A stretch of 64,000 bases of DNA from Lathyrus oleraceus (Eukaryota > Streptophyta > Magnoliopsida > Fabales > Fabaceae), in NCBI RefSeq assembly GCF_024323335.1, contig NC_066581.1, positions 457,413,197-457,477,196 of the forward strand. The letters run 5' to 3'. The notes beneath the pieces are model-generated. The model worked only from the letters and a program-made list of their open reading frames with translations. It ran no database searches and had not been told where the DNA came from. Every line of letters starts with the position of its first letter. Positions within the stretch are counted from its first letter, which is position 1. Positions 1 through 11,355 of this stretch are shown here, piece after piece. The position numbers and the translations under genes are program-made.

Positions 1-1752
1 TTTCACAACTTCACAACCCCTCAGGTTAACACTACAAACAGCACAACCATCATGGTCGTGCTCACATTCACTTACCAAACAAACATCCTTATGCATCTGC
101 ACCAAGGATCTTCGGATAAACCGCACATCAAAAACTTTAAACTCTCCAGGACAACCATCCACCATATTCACAGAAGAGTTCCCATGAGCGGGCAAAGGGT
201 TCGCTTTTACATTCGGCACACGGTCCTCGAAGGACATCATACCACTCTTCATCAATTTCTGAACCTCATACTTGAGCGGATAAAAAATTTCAATATCATG
301 TCCGGGTGCTCCTTGATGAAAAGCACAACGGAGTTCAGGTTTATACCACCAAGGAAGTGGCTCTGGAATTTGTGGCGGGTTTCTTGGTTGGATCAGATTC
401 TTGAGAACCAAGGATGGATAGAGTTTTGCGTAAGACATAGGAATCGGGTCGAAAGAGACCTTCTCCCTCTCAAATTTTTGTTGATGATGATTGTAGTTGG
501 TATTGTTGTTGTTGTAGGTGTTCGTTCGTTGTTGCGGTTGTTGTTGTTGATGTTGTGGTTGTTGAACTGGTGTTGTTTGTTGATTAGAAAATACCGGGAT
601 AACGGAAGATACTTGATGATGATGTTGACGGGATGGTGGATTTCTTCTAATATGAGGCCTCCTCTGCCTCCCACTGCTTATTGCATTCGCTTCACTATCC
701 TTCTTCTTACCGAAATCACTGTCATACCTCTTGCTTGTTGATGCCTCATCTCTTGACAAACGTCCTACTCGGACCCCTTCCTCGAGCCTCATCCCCATGT
801 TTACCATTTTAGTAAAGTCACTGGGGGCACTAGCAATTATTCATTCATAGTAAAATGAACTCAGAATTTTCAAGAAGATCTTTGTCATCTCTTTTTCCTC
901 CAAAGGAGGAGTGATCTGGGTAGCCAATTCCCTCCATCTCTACGCATACTCTTTAAATGTCTCTTTGTCCTTCTGAGACATAGACCTCAGTTGGTCTCTA
1001 TCAGGCGCCATGTCTATATTGTACTTATACTGCTTGATAAAAGCCTCCCCCAAGTCATTGAAAGTGTGAATGCTTGCACTATCCAGCCCCATGTACCAAC
1101 AGAGCGCAGCACCGGTCAGACTATCTTGGAAGTAGTGAATAAGCAATTGATCATTGTCGGTCTGAGTAGACATCTTACGAGCATACATCATAAGATGACT
1201 AAGCGGACAAGAGTTCCCCTTATATTTTTCTAAGTCAGACACTTTGAACTTCACCGGGATCTTGACGTTGGGCACTAAACACAACTCAGTATCACTCTTC
1301 CCAAACAAATCCTTACCTCTCAGCGTCTTCAATTCCTTGCGCAACTCAAGAAATTGATCCTTCATTTCATCCATTTTCTCGTAGACATTCGGACCCTTAG
1401 CCGGCTCGGAGTGATAAATGGTGTCCTCCATATAAGGCAGGGTGTGCACAACGGGAGATGGCACGGACATGATCGGGCTAGATGCCGGCATGGAAGCAAA
1501 GGTAGGCGCAAAGCCTTCGGGCACAAAGTTGGACGGCATTCCCCACGGGAATCCGGCAGGCATAGTCGACGTGAAATAGGCGGCAACAGCAGGCATAGTA
1601 GAGGTAGTCAGCTCTGAAATAATTGTCCTCACAGGAGGAGTTGTAGGCGTTGGAGAAGATTGACTATGAGCAGCAAGAACTGACTCCATCATGGCAGTTA
1701 GGCGGGTGATCTCGTCCTTTAATTCTCTGTTCTCTTGCTCTAGATGCTCCAT
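1..1752 (-). pseudogene. gag(-pro) remnant of Ogre-type element A
   Basis: Decayed gag of a Ty3/gypsy Ogre/Tat-type retrotransposon, reading right to left and running off the left edge. The start is the ATG at 1752 (MEHLEQEN), which matches the start of the intact gag at 33729. The N-terminal heptad segment, the Pro/Met-rich linker and the gag core (YFQDSLTGAALCWYMGLD, then SFNDLG-like and APDRDQLRSMSQKDKE motifs) are readable. A TAG at 940-942 stands where the young Ogre and element C have CAG. Downstream, a Gln/His-rich stretch and the segment ending in a C-x-H-D-H-D-x-C-x-V-C-like pattern are recognisable but scattered over frames, so this copy cannot make a full capsid protein. ORF1 of the same element lies upstream at 2167-3658. 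Confidence 0.85.
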
Positions 1753-1918
1753 GATTTTCAGATGATTGGCTCGGGTATTGTACCGGTGAGTCAGTTTGGC
1801 TGAAGCACAGAAGAAACACCAAGAAGACATCTGGCGAAAACCTGCTTATGCAAATGATGCGTTAAATGCAATGCTTGATTGTTTATTTTTATTTTCAAGG
1901 AACTTATTATATCATTTG

Positions 1919-2037
<119 letters not shown>

Positions 2038-2166
2038 AATTGCAATAATTTTTATATGACCAAAAATCTCTTTTCATTTATAATTGGAAGGATTACACTG
2101 AGTACAATTTCAGAAACCAAAATAAAAATACAAGAGAAAAAGGAGACTAGTCATCCTAAGGATCCC

Positions 2167-3658
2167 TAACAACAATGTCATAAGATCTGGCTGTAGGTGC
2201 GTACTTCCTTAGAATGCGACAGATCTAGGTCTCAAAAGAAGCCTTCATCTGAGTCTTCTCGAGGACAAGCTGATCAACAATCTTCTTCCAAGCAAAGGAA
2301 GGCTGAGGCATGCTAGAAGATGAAACCTCTGGCTCTCTCTGTCTATTCGTCACTCGGTCTTCAAGTAGCTCAATAAGCGCATCTTTGTCCTTAGACTCCA
2401 ACTGCAACTCTTCATGCTTCTTGATCAAATCACGGAAACGCTCTTCCCACATGTCCTTCTCTTGCTTCATCTTGACGAGCACATCTTCCAACTCCTCTAC
2501 ATCTTGGTTAGGAAGAGTTAATAGCTCAACCACAACCATAGACGTAGCTCTTTCACAAGGACAAGGCATCTTCAATTCCAAAGCTCTCTTCTTCACCCAA
2601 AGAGTGTAAGCTTCCAAAGCTACACAATTATGCAAACCAAGCTCGGATCTTCCTTTCCTATGCACATTATGCCAAGCATGCACAATCTTCTACTTCAAAT
2701 GTTGGGGATCTTTACCCTCTTGATAGAAAAGACCTTCTAACAAAGTGTTATTAGGCTTGTCTCTCAAGGGGAACCCAAGTTGACGACGAGCCAAAGCAGG
2801 GTTGTAGTTAATTCCTCCTTGTGTACCAATGAGAGGCACATTAGAGAATTCACCACAACTATCAATAGTCTCTAGACTGCTTAAAGACGGATCATACCAA
2901 ACTATATCATCATTAGTGAGAGACATAAGTTTCTGAGACCACCGTAGACATTGTTTGTTCTCCACAAAGGCAGGTGTCTGAGGCAAGTGCGAAATAAACC
3001 ACTTGTATAGAAGAGGAATACAACAGACAATAATTCCACCACCCTTAGAATTCCTTAGATGCAAAGAGAAATACACATCATCCAACAAAGTAGGCATGGG
3101 ATTCCCAGTCAAGAAAAGTCTAATGGCGTTAACACCAACAAAACCGTCAATGTTAGGGAACAAAACTAATCCATAGATGAGCAACATAAAGATAGCTTCA
3201 AAAGCATCCACACTACCGGCTTGAGCAAAAGCAGTAGCTTCCTTGATGAGGAAATCAGGTGGCAACCCAAATAACCCTTCTTTCTTCACCCAATGGGCCT
3301 CTATCTCAGACTTCTTCAAGTGAAGAGCTTCAGCAATAATACTAGACCGGGGAATCTCCTACAATCCACTAAAAGGTACTCTACTAGAAACAGGTATCCC
3401 CAAAAGATGAGAATACTCCTCCAAGTTAAGCACAAGCTAAAAATCTGGGAAAGTGAAACAATGGTAGAGAGGATCATAGAACTGCACTAGCACACTCAGA
3501 AGTCCTTCAACCACATCAGTAGACAAGATAGACAGAAGCTTCCCATGACATTGTTTGAAGTCCAAGAGATCTAATACAAAATATTCTAGCTTCCTTAACT
3601 CTTTCAAGTTGGGACATCTAAAACTGTACTTCTTAGTGTTCCTTCGTCCACAATCCAT
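2167..3658 (-). pseudogene. ORF1 (DUF7745-type protein) remnant of element A
   Basis: Broken copy of the extra ORF that Ogre elements carry upstream of gag. The start at 3658 (MDCGRRNTKKYSF) aligns with the intact ORF1 start at 35473. Conserved blocks in order are QFYDPLYHCFTFPDF, DAFEAIFMLLIYGL, SLHLRNSKGGG, PLLYKWFISHLPQT, LRWSQKLMSLTNDD, RRQLGFPLRDKP, and a C-terminal coiled coil. In-frame stops lie at 3437-3439 and 2690-2692, both TAG where sister copies have CAG, and at 2225-2227; another interrupts the block near 3360. The function of this family is unknown. It is found in transposon proteins and may relate to plant mobile-domain proteins. Only the family assignment is firm. Confidence 0.85.
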
Positions 3659-4538
3659 GGTCTGAAAAATATTTGCAAATAATACCTCAGTTTCTTGAAA
3701 ATTTCATGTGATGAATGTTATGATACACATTAATGCATGAATGCAACAATCACAAATAAGGGATCACACACAAGGAAAAAAAAGGTCAAGGGATGAATCA
3801 AGTCATTGTCAAGATCAATCATCCATTTTGGTGGATTATGGATTACACCTTATCAACACCTAAGTTACATTGATATTGACAAGATTTGATTGGATCAACC
3901 AAGAATCAAGGGTTTGTTGTAAGTCATGAGCATGGAGTCTGGGTAAGAACCATCCCAAAGGACTGAAATAAGGATAAAACCTGTAGATCATGTTCTAAAA
4001 AGTTCCCAAAGTCTTAATTCCGTCAATCAGATATTACAGGTTAAGATGACTGACTCATCGACCCATAATATTCTCAAGAGAAACTCGTCTGAGTGTAGTA
4101 TCGTATAACAACTGTTATCAAGTCTACACTTGAACAGTTTCTGCACTACGTCCTAAATAGGCCAAGAGGGGGTAAATGTTCTACGGTCCTCAGATTCTCA
4201 GACCCGAATTAGAGATAGTAATGCCTAACCACAAATACTTGTGTGACATTTCCAAATCCAAAAGAGTCTCCACTGAGCAGATGGATCTCAAGCCAACTTG
4301 TTAAGGACTACTCCACATAAGTCGAACATGACTATACCATCCTCATATCTTAATTGCACTCAAGTTCGGGGTAGAACTTATCTCACCACTCAGAGATCAC
4401 CAAGCACAACAAGCAGATTATATCACACATACATATATACAAACATCACATATATACAAATATATACAAATATATACACACAAAAAGTAGGCTAAACCCA
4501 TTGGAGACTACTCCCCAGCAGAGTCTCCACTTTATTTC
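3659..4538 (-). other. Untranslated leader of element A
   Basis: About 880 bp without credible ORFs, alignable by eye with the leaders of element B (44732-45607) and the young Ogre (35474-36489). Shared landmarks include the block reading 'attttggtggatta' near 3827, the 'gagtgtagtatcg' block near 4090, and a short ATA-rich tract at 4420-4480 just before the primer site. Confidence 0.75.
4512..4529 (-). other. Degenerate primer binding site of element A
   Basis: On the minus strand this reads TGGAGACTCTGCTGGGGA, one mismatch from the form TGGCGACTC(C/T)..., immediately outside the LTR end. Ogre elements are known to use a tRNA-Arg primer; the assignment here rests on position and similarity to 36466-36483. 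Confidence 0.65.
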
Positions 4539-5128
4539 TATAGCGTTAAATTCATGATCGTCAAGCTATGGAGAATCTAGAGATCAAATAGCAAGAGTCG
4601 CCACCGCGCTTTTATTATTTCCAAGGGAAAAGGGGAAAAGTACGAACAAAACCCAAAAGCAAGAAGTTTTCAAATCAAAACTAATAAAATGTCAGAGATT
4701 ACAGGTAAGGGGGTTGGTTACACAGAGGGAAGGTGTTAGCACCCAAAGTACCCTAGGTACTCCTAGGGAGCCATTTTTGTGTGCATATGTATTTGGTACA
4801 AAATGATGTTTACAAACAAATACAATGGGGGGATGAGAAAATAATTCATTAGTTATGTTTTTGTGTTTGGCAAGACTTTCGGTCTTGTGCCTACGTACCA
4901 ACATAAAAATGAGGGATCAATACCTCGTAGTTCGTGATTCAAATTTCAAAATGGATGCATTGCTTTTAACAAAAATTATGTTTGAAAGGCACAAAGGCCT
5001 AAAAAGTGGTTTGAATGAGTTAGTTCTATTTTGGCTTTTTGAAAGTTTAAGTCAAGTATAGTTAAGTTTAGTTACAAGTTTGATTTAAGAAAAGAAGTTT
5101 AAAAATACAATGGCATAAGGCCAAAGTT
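4539..5128 (-). repeat. Truncated LTR (3' end) of element A
   Basis: About 590 bp matching the primer-side end of element B's LTR (45608 to about 46195). Shared blocks are the 'ccaccgcgcttttatt' segment, the 'ggtgttagcacccaaa' segment and 'ctaggtactcctaggg'. The terminal TG is mutated to TA. The match stops abruptly near 5128, where gag sequence of element B begins, so roughly 4 kb of this LTR is missing. Confidence 0.8.
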
Positions 5129-6103
5129 TCTTCCTCTCAAAATTCTGTTGTTGATGATTGTTGGTATTGTTATTGTAGGCGTTTATACGTTGTTGTGGTT
5201 ATTGTTGTTGACGTTGTTGTTGTTGAACTGGTGTTGACTGATTTGCTGAAAACACGGGAATAACTGAAGATACTTGATGATGATGTTGACGGGGTGGTTG
5301 ACTTTTTTTGATTTGAGGCCTCCTATGCCTCCTACTAGAAATGGAATTAGTTTCATTATCTTTCTTCTTACCAAAATTGTTGTCATATCTCTTGCTGGAC
5401 GATACTTCCTCCTTAGACAACTGTCCTTCTCTGACACCTTCTTCTAGCCTCATCCCCATATTTACCATTTCGGTAAAATCATTGGGGGCACTAGCAGTCA
5501 TCTTCTCATAGTAAAATGAGCTAAGGGTCTTCGAGAAAATTTTGGTCAACTCCTTTTCCTCTAAAGGAGGGTTGATCTGAGCAGCGAGTTCCCTCCACCT
5601 CTATGCATATTCCTTAAACGTTTCCTTGTCCTTCTGAGACAGTGATCTCAACCGATCTCGGTCGGGAGCCATATCAACATTGTACTTGCACTGCTTTACA
5701 AATGATTCCCCCAAGTCATTGAAAGTGCGGATGCTCGCACTATCCAACCCCATATACCATCTTAGTGCAGCGCCGGTCAGACTGTCTTGAAAGTAGTAGA
5801 TCAACAGCTGTTCGTTGTCTGTTTGGGTAAATATTTTGCGGACATACATCACCAAATGACTGAGCAAACATGTGTTCCCCTTGTATTTTTCAAAGTCATG
5901 CACTTTGAATTTCACTAGAATCTTCACATTCGGCACTAGACACAATTCAGCAGCACTCTTTCCAAACAGGTCCTTTCCTCTCAAAGTCTTCAACTCCTTG
6001 CGTAGCTCAAGAAATTGATCCTTTATTTCATCCATTTTCTCATACACATCCGGGCCCTCAGACGGCTCAGGATGATAAATGGTGTCTTCCACACGAGGCA
6101 AGG
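5129..6103 (-). pseudogene. gag remnant of element B, downstream part
   Basis: Middle and C-terminal gag of a second Ogre-type element: PEPSEGPDVYEKMDEIKDQF-like linker, YFQDSLTGAALRWYMGLD core, and the basic/Gln-rich tail near 5200-5330. A TAG at 5601-5603 lies at exactly the codon that is TAG in element A and CAG in the young Ogre (32920-32922) and element C (51358-51360). The upstream part continues at 14569-14886; the copia insertion separates the two, with CAAGG on both sides. The left end at about 5128 is a recombination junction with element A's LTR rather than a natural end. Confidence 0.85.
6099..6103. other. Target-site duplication (left), copia element
   Basis: CAAGG directly before the 5' LTR, repeated at 14569-14573 directly after the 3' LTR. 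Removing one copy plus the element makes the interrupted gag of element B continuous. Confidence 0.95.
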
Positions 6104-7592
6104 TGTAGATGTTTGATTGGCTGCATTTTATGTTAAAACCCTAACTGGACTCTAATGTCTTGACTGATGTCATGACATGCCTTGGAGATGTTTGATTGGC
6201 TGCATGTTGTGTTAAAACACTAATTGTACTCTGATGTCTTGACTGATGTCATGACATACTTGAGTAGTATGCTGCAGGTTTAGCTAATACAGGATTTACT
6301 GAATGTCAAACTAGATGTTATGACATTCATCCCTGACAGCAGATACTGAGGTACAAAATAGTTGGTTGTTTGTTATAACTCAGTATTTAATTCAGTCTGT
6401 TTATCAAGGGAATAACAGACCTGGCATAAGGCCCACTGTCTAAATGTCAAACTGGATGTTATGACATTCATCAGTGACAGCATATACTGAATGATAGGCA
6501 GGTTGATTTTTCTGCTACAGTTCAGTATTTATTTCAGTCTGTTCTTCTAGAGGATAACAGACCTGGCATAAGGCTCATTGTTAAAATGTCAAACTGGATG
6601 TTATGACATTTATCTCTGTCAGCTGATACTGCAGTATAGCCTGGTTGGTCTTTTACAGTACAACATTTAGTACAGTCTGTTTTCAGGAAAATAATAGACT
6701 TAGCATATGGCCTAAGTTCTGGACGTCAAACGGAATGTTGTGACATTCATTCCTGACAGCATATGCTAAATTGTAGGATGGTCAGCTTTTCTGTTTTAGT
6801 ATTTTTCTCAGGCTATTTTTCAGGAATCCAACAGCTGAGCCAAAATCCAAGAAACTAACAACTGAGCTACAATTAATGAACCTAACAAATAGCCTATTTG
6901 TTAGCACCCTAATATGTGGAAATTAGGTTAACTTGTTTAACCTTAATTTTAGGAAATACAAGTACAAGGCCCAAGTGCTGCAATATAAAAGGATGGCAAT
7001 CCTTCTTTCAGAACTCAGGGGTTTTAGGCGTGAAGATTTTATTGTTCCATCATACTTCACTGCTGTATTTTTGTTTGTGTCTTGTATTAGGTTTATCTTG
7101 TGAGCCAAGCAATTATCACCTAGATGACTGCATTGGACTAGGGTGTTCATTGAGTTGTAAGTGTTGTGTCACTCTAAGCTTTTAAGCGTGAGTGCTGTGT
7201 ATCTTGATTAAAGCTGTTAAGCACAATCAAGAGTTGTTTGAAGTATAACTTCACCATTAACTTTAATCTAATTAAAGGTTGTAATCACTGAGGTGATTGA
7301 GGGGGAGTGAGTAGGAACTCTGGTCTTAGTTTAAGATTGAAATTGCATTGGGTAGGTATTAAGTGATAGGATTAAACAGGTGGTTTAAGGCCTGAATTAA
7401 TACTGCTAATAGTGGATTTCCTCCCTGGCTTGGTAGCCCCCAGACATAGGTGTGTGTGACACCGAACTGGGTATACAGATCCTTGTGTTATTTACTGCAC
7501 TTACATTTACCTGCTGTTTACATTCCTGTCTACATAGAATCGGATGTCATAACATCCTGTGTGACATTGATAGTCTGTTAACTAGAATTTCA
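6104..7592 (+). repeat. 5' LTR of copia element
   Basis: Starts TGTAGATG and ends TTTCA. It begins with two diverged copies of an approximately 83-bp unit (from 6104 and about 6186), followed by about four diverged units of about 140 bp (about 6290-6830), each carrying a 'gtcaaac..gatgttatgacatt' core. These lie upstream of the TATA box and so occupy U3. Confidence 0.95.
6984..6990 (+). promoter_or_regulatory. Probable TATA box of copia 5' LTR
   Basis: TATAAAA about 610 bp before the LTR end, downstream of the U3 repeats. The same box is at 13961-13967 in the 3' LTR. Use as a promoter is inferred from position. Confidence 0.6.
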
Positions 7593-7594
7593 AT

Positions 7595-7606
7595 TGGCAT
7601 CAGAGC
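7595..7606 (+). other. Primer binding site of copia element
   Basis: TGGCATCAGAGC begins two bases after the LTR. It differs at one base from the usual copia site TGGTATCAGAGC complementary to initiator tRNA-Met. Confidence 0.85.
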
Positions 7607-7662
7607 AGGCACCCTGCCTGTTAATTTCTGGGTGAGATCTAGGGACGTTACTTTCTAGTACC

Positions 7663-9726
7663 ATGGACAAGGATGTAGGATACTCAAATAGACCACCCAT
7701 GCTGGATGGTTCTAACTATGATGACTGGAAACCTCGTATGATAGCCTTCTTGAGGTCTCTAGATAGCAAGGTCTGGAGAGCTGTCAACAAAGGATGTGAA
7801 CATCCAACGAAGACAGGTAAAGATGGAATTATTTTGCAAACTCCTGAAGAAGAGTGGGACAAGGAGCAAGAGGCACTAGCCCTTGGAAACTCTAAGGCCT
7901 TGAATGCACTGTTCAATGGAATAAATAAGAACATCTTCAGACTGGTGCATCACTATGAACTGGCTAAAGAAGTTTGGGATACTCTCAAAACAACTCATGA
8001 AGGTACGTCCAAGGTGAGGATGTCTAAACTTCAGATGCTGACCACCAAGTTTGAAAATCTGAAGATGAAAGAGGAAGAGACTATTCATGACTTCCACATG
8101 AATATTCTTGAAATTGCCAACACTTCTGGTGGCTTAGGAGAGAAAATGGCTGAAGAAAAACTTGTAAGAAAGATTCTCAGATCATTGCCAAAGAGATTTT
8201 CCATGAAGGTCACCGCTATAGAAGAGGCTCAAGATATCTGCAATATGAAGGTTGATGAGCTTATTGGTTCTCTCCAAACTTTTGAAATGGGCTTGTGTGA
8301 GAATGTTGAAAAGAAGAACAAAAGCATAGCTTTTGTATCAAATACTGAAGAGGATTTAGAAGAGGGGAGTACTGGAGGTGATGAAAGCATATCAGAAGCC
8401 ATAGCCATGCTTGGGAGACAGTTCAACAAGTTCATAAAGAAGATTGATCAAAAAGGTAGACCTAATGTCAAGAACATTTCGTCTGACATCAGGAAAAGAT
8501 CAACATTTGAAGAAAAGTTCAACCAAGGCAAGGGAATCCAGTGTCATGGATGTGAAGGTTTTGGACATGTTAGAGCTGAATGTCCTACTTACCTCAAGAT
8601 GCAAAAGAAGGGGCTATCTGTCACCTGGTCTGAAGGAGATTCTGAGAGTGAATCTGAAGGAGAATCTGCTAAACATGTCACTGCACTAACCAGTGTCTGT
8701 GCCTCTGATGATGACTCAAGTGGAGATGAACTGACTTTTGATGAACTTGCTGATTCATATAAAGAGCTATGTGTCAAAAGTGCAGAAGTGTGTGTACAAG
8801 GAGAAAAGCAGAAGAAACTCACCAAGGAGTTGGAGGATGAGAAAAAGAAGCATCTGACAGTCATAAATGGTCTAAATGGTGAGATAAACTTGCTGACCTC
8901 CAAGCTAGATCAAATGACAAAATCCATCAGAATGCTAAATAAAGGAACTGACACGTTGGAAGAGATCCTAAAGGTGGAACAGAAGTCAGGAACCATGTCT
9001 GGTTTAGGCTTTGTGAAGAAATCCTCTGCTGAACTCAAACGCTCAAAGGCTGAAGTTCAGAAATTCAAGCAGAAGTCACAACCAATGTCTCAACATCAGG
9101 GAACCAGGATGAGTAACCATCAGAAGAAGAAATTTCAGAGATGGAGATGTAACTACTGTGGTAGATTTGGTCATATAAAAGCCTTCTGCTACAGGTTGCA
9201 TGGTTATCCTAACCAAACCCCTCATGTCAGACCTAAGCATAAGGCATATAAGCATAATGCCCCCATCAAGAAACGACAATGGGTTGCTAGGTTAGCTCAC
9301 ACAGCTCTAAGGGCATCTACCAGAGAAGACTGGTACTTTGATAGTGGCTGCTCAAGACATATGACTGGTATAGAGAATTTATTGGTGGATATACAACCTC
9401 ACACTACCAGTTATATGACCTTTGGTGATGGTGCTAAAGGAAGAATCAAAGGTGTGGGTAAGCTGGACAATTCTGGAGTTCCAGAACTGAATAATATGCT
9501 GTTAGTAAAAGGACTAACTGCTAATCTCATCAGCATAAGCCAGCTGTGTGATCAAGGGTTCTATGTTCAGTTCACTAAGGAGCTATGTGTTGTGACGAAT
9601 GGAGATAATCAGGAAGTTATGAGAGGATCCAGATCCAAAGACAACTGCTATCTATGGGAACCTAAAGTCTCAAACTACTCCACAATTTGCTCCTCAGCCA
9701 AGGAAGAACAGGAGGTGAAGCTGTGA
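7663..9726 (+). pseudogene. copia gag-protease (5' part of broken gag-pol)
   Basis: The longest surviving ORF of the element (687 codons), starting at the first ATG after the primer site. The N-terminal half is copia gag (UBN2-like: DGSNYDDWKPRM near the start). CCHC knuckles lie at about residue 294 (CHGCEGFGHVRAEC) and 496 (CNYCGRFGHIKAFC), with an acidic Ser/Glu stretch and a coiled-coil-like Lys/Glu region between them. The aspartic protease active site is DSG at about residue 560 (YFDSGCSRHMTG), followed by the start of the gag-pre-integrase segment. It ends at a TGA (9724-9726), after which the same frame continues with integrase. The family normally makes one polyprotein, so this stop is a mutation, most simply a G-to-A change of a Trp codon. 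Confidence 0.9.
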
Positions 9727-10500
9727 CATAGACGTCTTGGTCATCTTCATTTAAGGGGAATGAAAAAGATCATATCCAAGGAAGCAGTTAGAGGAATCCC
9801 AAAGCTGCTTATTGATGAAGGAAGAGTCTGTGGAGAATGCCAGGTTGGCAAGCAAACCAAGATGTCACATCCTAAGCTAGGACATCCTACAACATCCAAA
9901 ACTCTGGAACTTTTGCACATGGACTTAATGGGACCTATGCAGGTTGAAAGTCTGGGTGGAAAGAGATATGCCTATGGGGTTGTTGATGATCATTCCAGAT
10001 ACACATGGATAAGCTTCATCAGAGAAAAACCAGATGCATTTAATGTCTTCAAAGATCTGTGCATCAGACTTCAAAGGGAAAAGGATAGTTGTGTTGTCCG
10101 AATTAGGAGTGACCATGGAACGGAGTTTAAAAATTCCAAGTTTGATGAGTTCTGCTCGTCTGAAGGGATAAGTCATGAGTTTTCCTCTCCTATAACTCCT
10201 CAGCAAAATGGAATAGTTGAAAGGAAAAACAGAACTATTCAAGAATCTGCCAGGGCTATGATTCATGCAAAGAAGCTTCCTATGCATTTTTGGGCCGAAG
10301 CTATGAATACAGCTTGCTATGTTCACAATAGAGTTACCTTGAGAAAAGGAACCTCTTCCACTCTGTATGAAATATGGAAAGGCAGAAAACCCACTGTGAA
10401 GTACTTTTATATCTTTGGAAGCAAATGTTACATTCTTACAGATCGTGAACAGAGAAGGAAAATGGACCCCAAAAGTGATGAGGGTATATTCCTAGGATAA
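9727..10500 (+). pseudogene. copia integrase segment
   Basis: Same frame as the gag-protease ORF, after the TGA. It begins in the integrase zinc domain (HRRLGH, then CGECQVGKQ), followed by the catalytic core with the first Asp in LHMDLMGPM, the second in RSDHGTEF and the Glu in QNGIVERKNRT. An in-frame TAA at 10498-10500 ends it within the C-terminal GYSxxS-type region. The internal ATG at 9760 is incidental and is not a real start. Confidence 0.9.
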
Positions 10501-11355
10501 TCAACTAACAGTAGAGCCTACAGAGTGTTCAACTCCAGGACCAATGTCCTGATGGAATCCATAAATGTTATTGTGGATGATAAAGAGGAAGGAGCCAATG
10601 TCATAGAGGATGTTGGAACATTTCTTGATACTTCAACAGACATACCAGTCAAGACTGAAGAGGTACAGGAAACTCCTCCTGAATGTGATGTAGATGCATC
10701 CAATAAGGTGCCTTCTATCAGAATTCAGAAAGACCACCCTAAGGATCTTATCATAGGGGATCCCAATAGTGGTGTGACTACCAGATCAAGGGAGAATAGC
10801 TCAAATTCTTGTTTTGTATCCAAGGTTGAACCAAAAAATGTGAAAGAAGCCCTGACTGATGAATATTGGATCAATGCCATGCAAGATGAACTGGAGCAGT
10901 TTAAAAGGAATAAAGTGTGGGAGTTAGTTCCACGACCTGAAGGGACTAACATCATTGGTACCAAGTGGATCTACAAGAACAAGTCTGATGAGAAAGCAGT
11001 AATCACTAGAAATAAAGCAAGACTAGTGGCACAAGGATATACTCAAGTTGAAGGGGTTGATTTTGATGAGACTTTTGCACCAGTTGCAAGGCTTGAGTCA
11101 ATAAGATTGCTGTTAGGTGTTGCCTGCATTCTGAAGTTCAAATTGTTCCAAATGGATGTGAAGAGTGCCTTTTTAAATGGCTACTTGCATGAAGAAGTCT
11201 ATGTGGAACAACCTAAAGGGTTCTGTGATCCTAACCTGCCAAAACATGTGTACAAGTTGAGGAAAGCTTTGTATGGGTTGAAGCAAGCTCCTAGAGCTTG
11301 GTATGAAAGGTTGACTGAATTTCTAACCTCTAATGGTACAGAAAAGGAGGGATAG
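10501..11355 (+). pseudogene. copia reverse transcriptase, N-terminal part
   Basis: Continues in the same frame after the TAA. It holds the acidic linker and then the reverse transcriptase: [45 protein letters not shown] (first catalytic Asp) and [16 protein letters not shown]. Reading ends at 11355 through a frameshift: near 11336-11342 one base appears to be missing, and the remaining reverse transcriptase lies in another frame. Confidence 0.9.

Noticed and set aside
52..741. Plus-strand 229-codon ORF
   Set aside because: It is antisense to the gag remnant, has no domain, and its leucine/valine-rich part is the complement of the gag Gln/Asn codons.
6916..7185. 89-codon ORF in copia LTR (copy at 13893-14162)
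   Set aside because: Lies across the TATA box and transcript start region of the LTR; duplicated only with the LTR; no domain.
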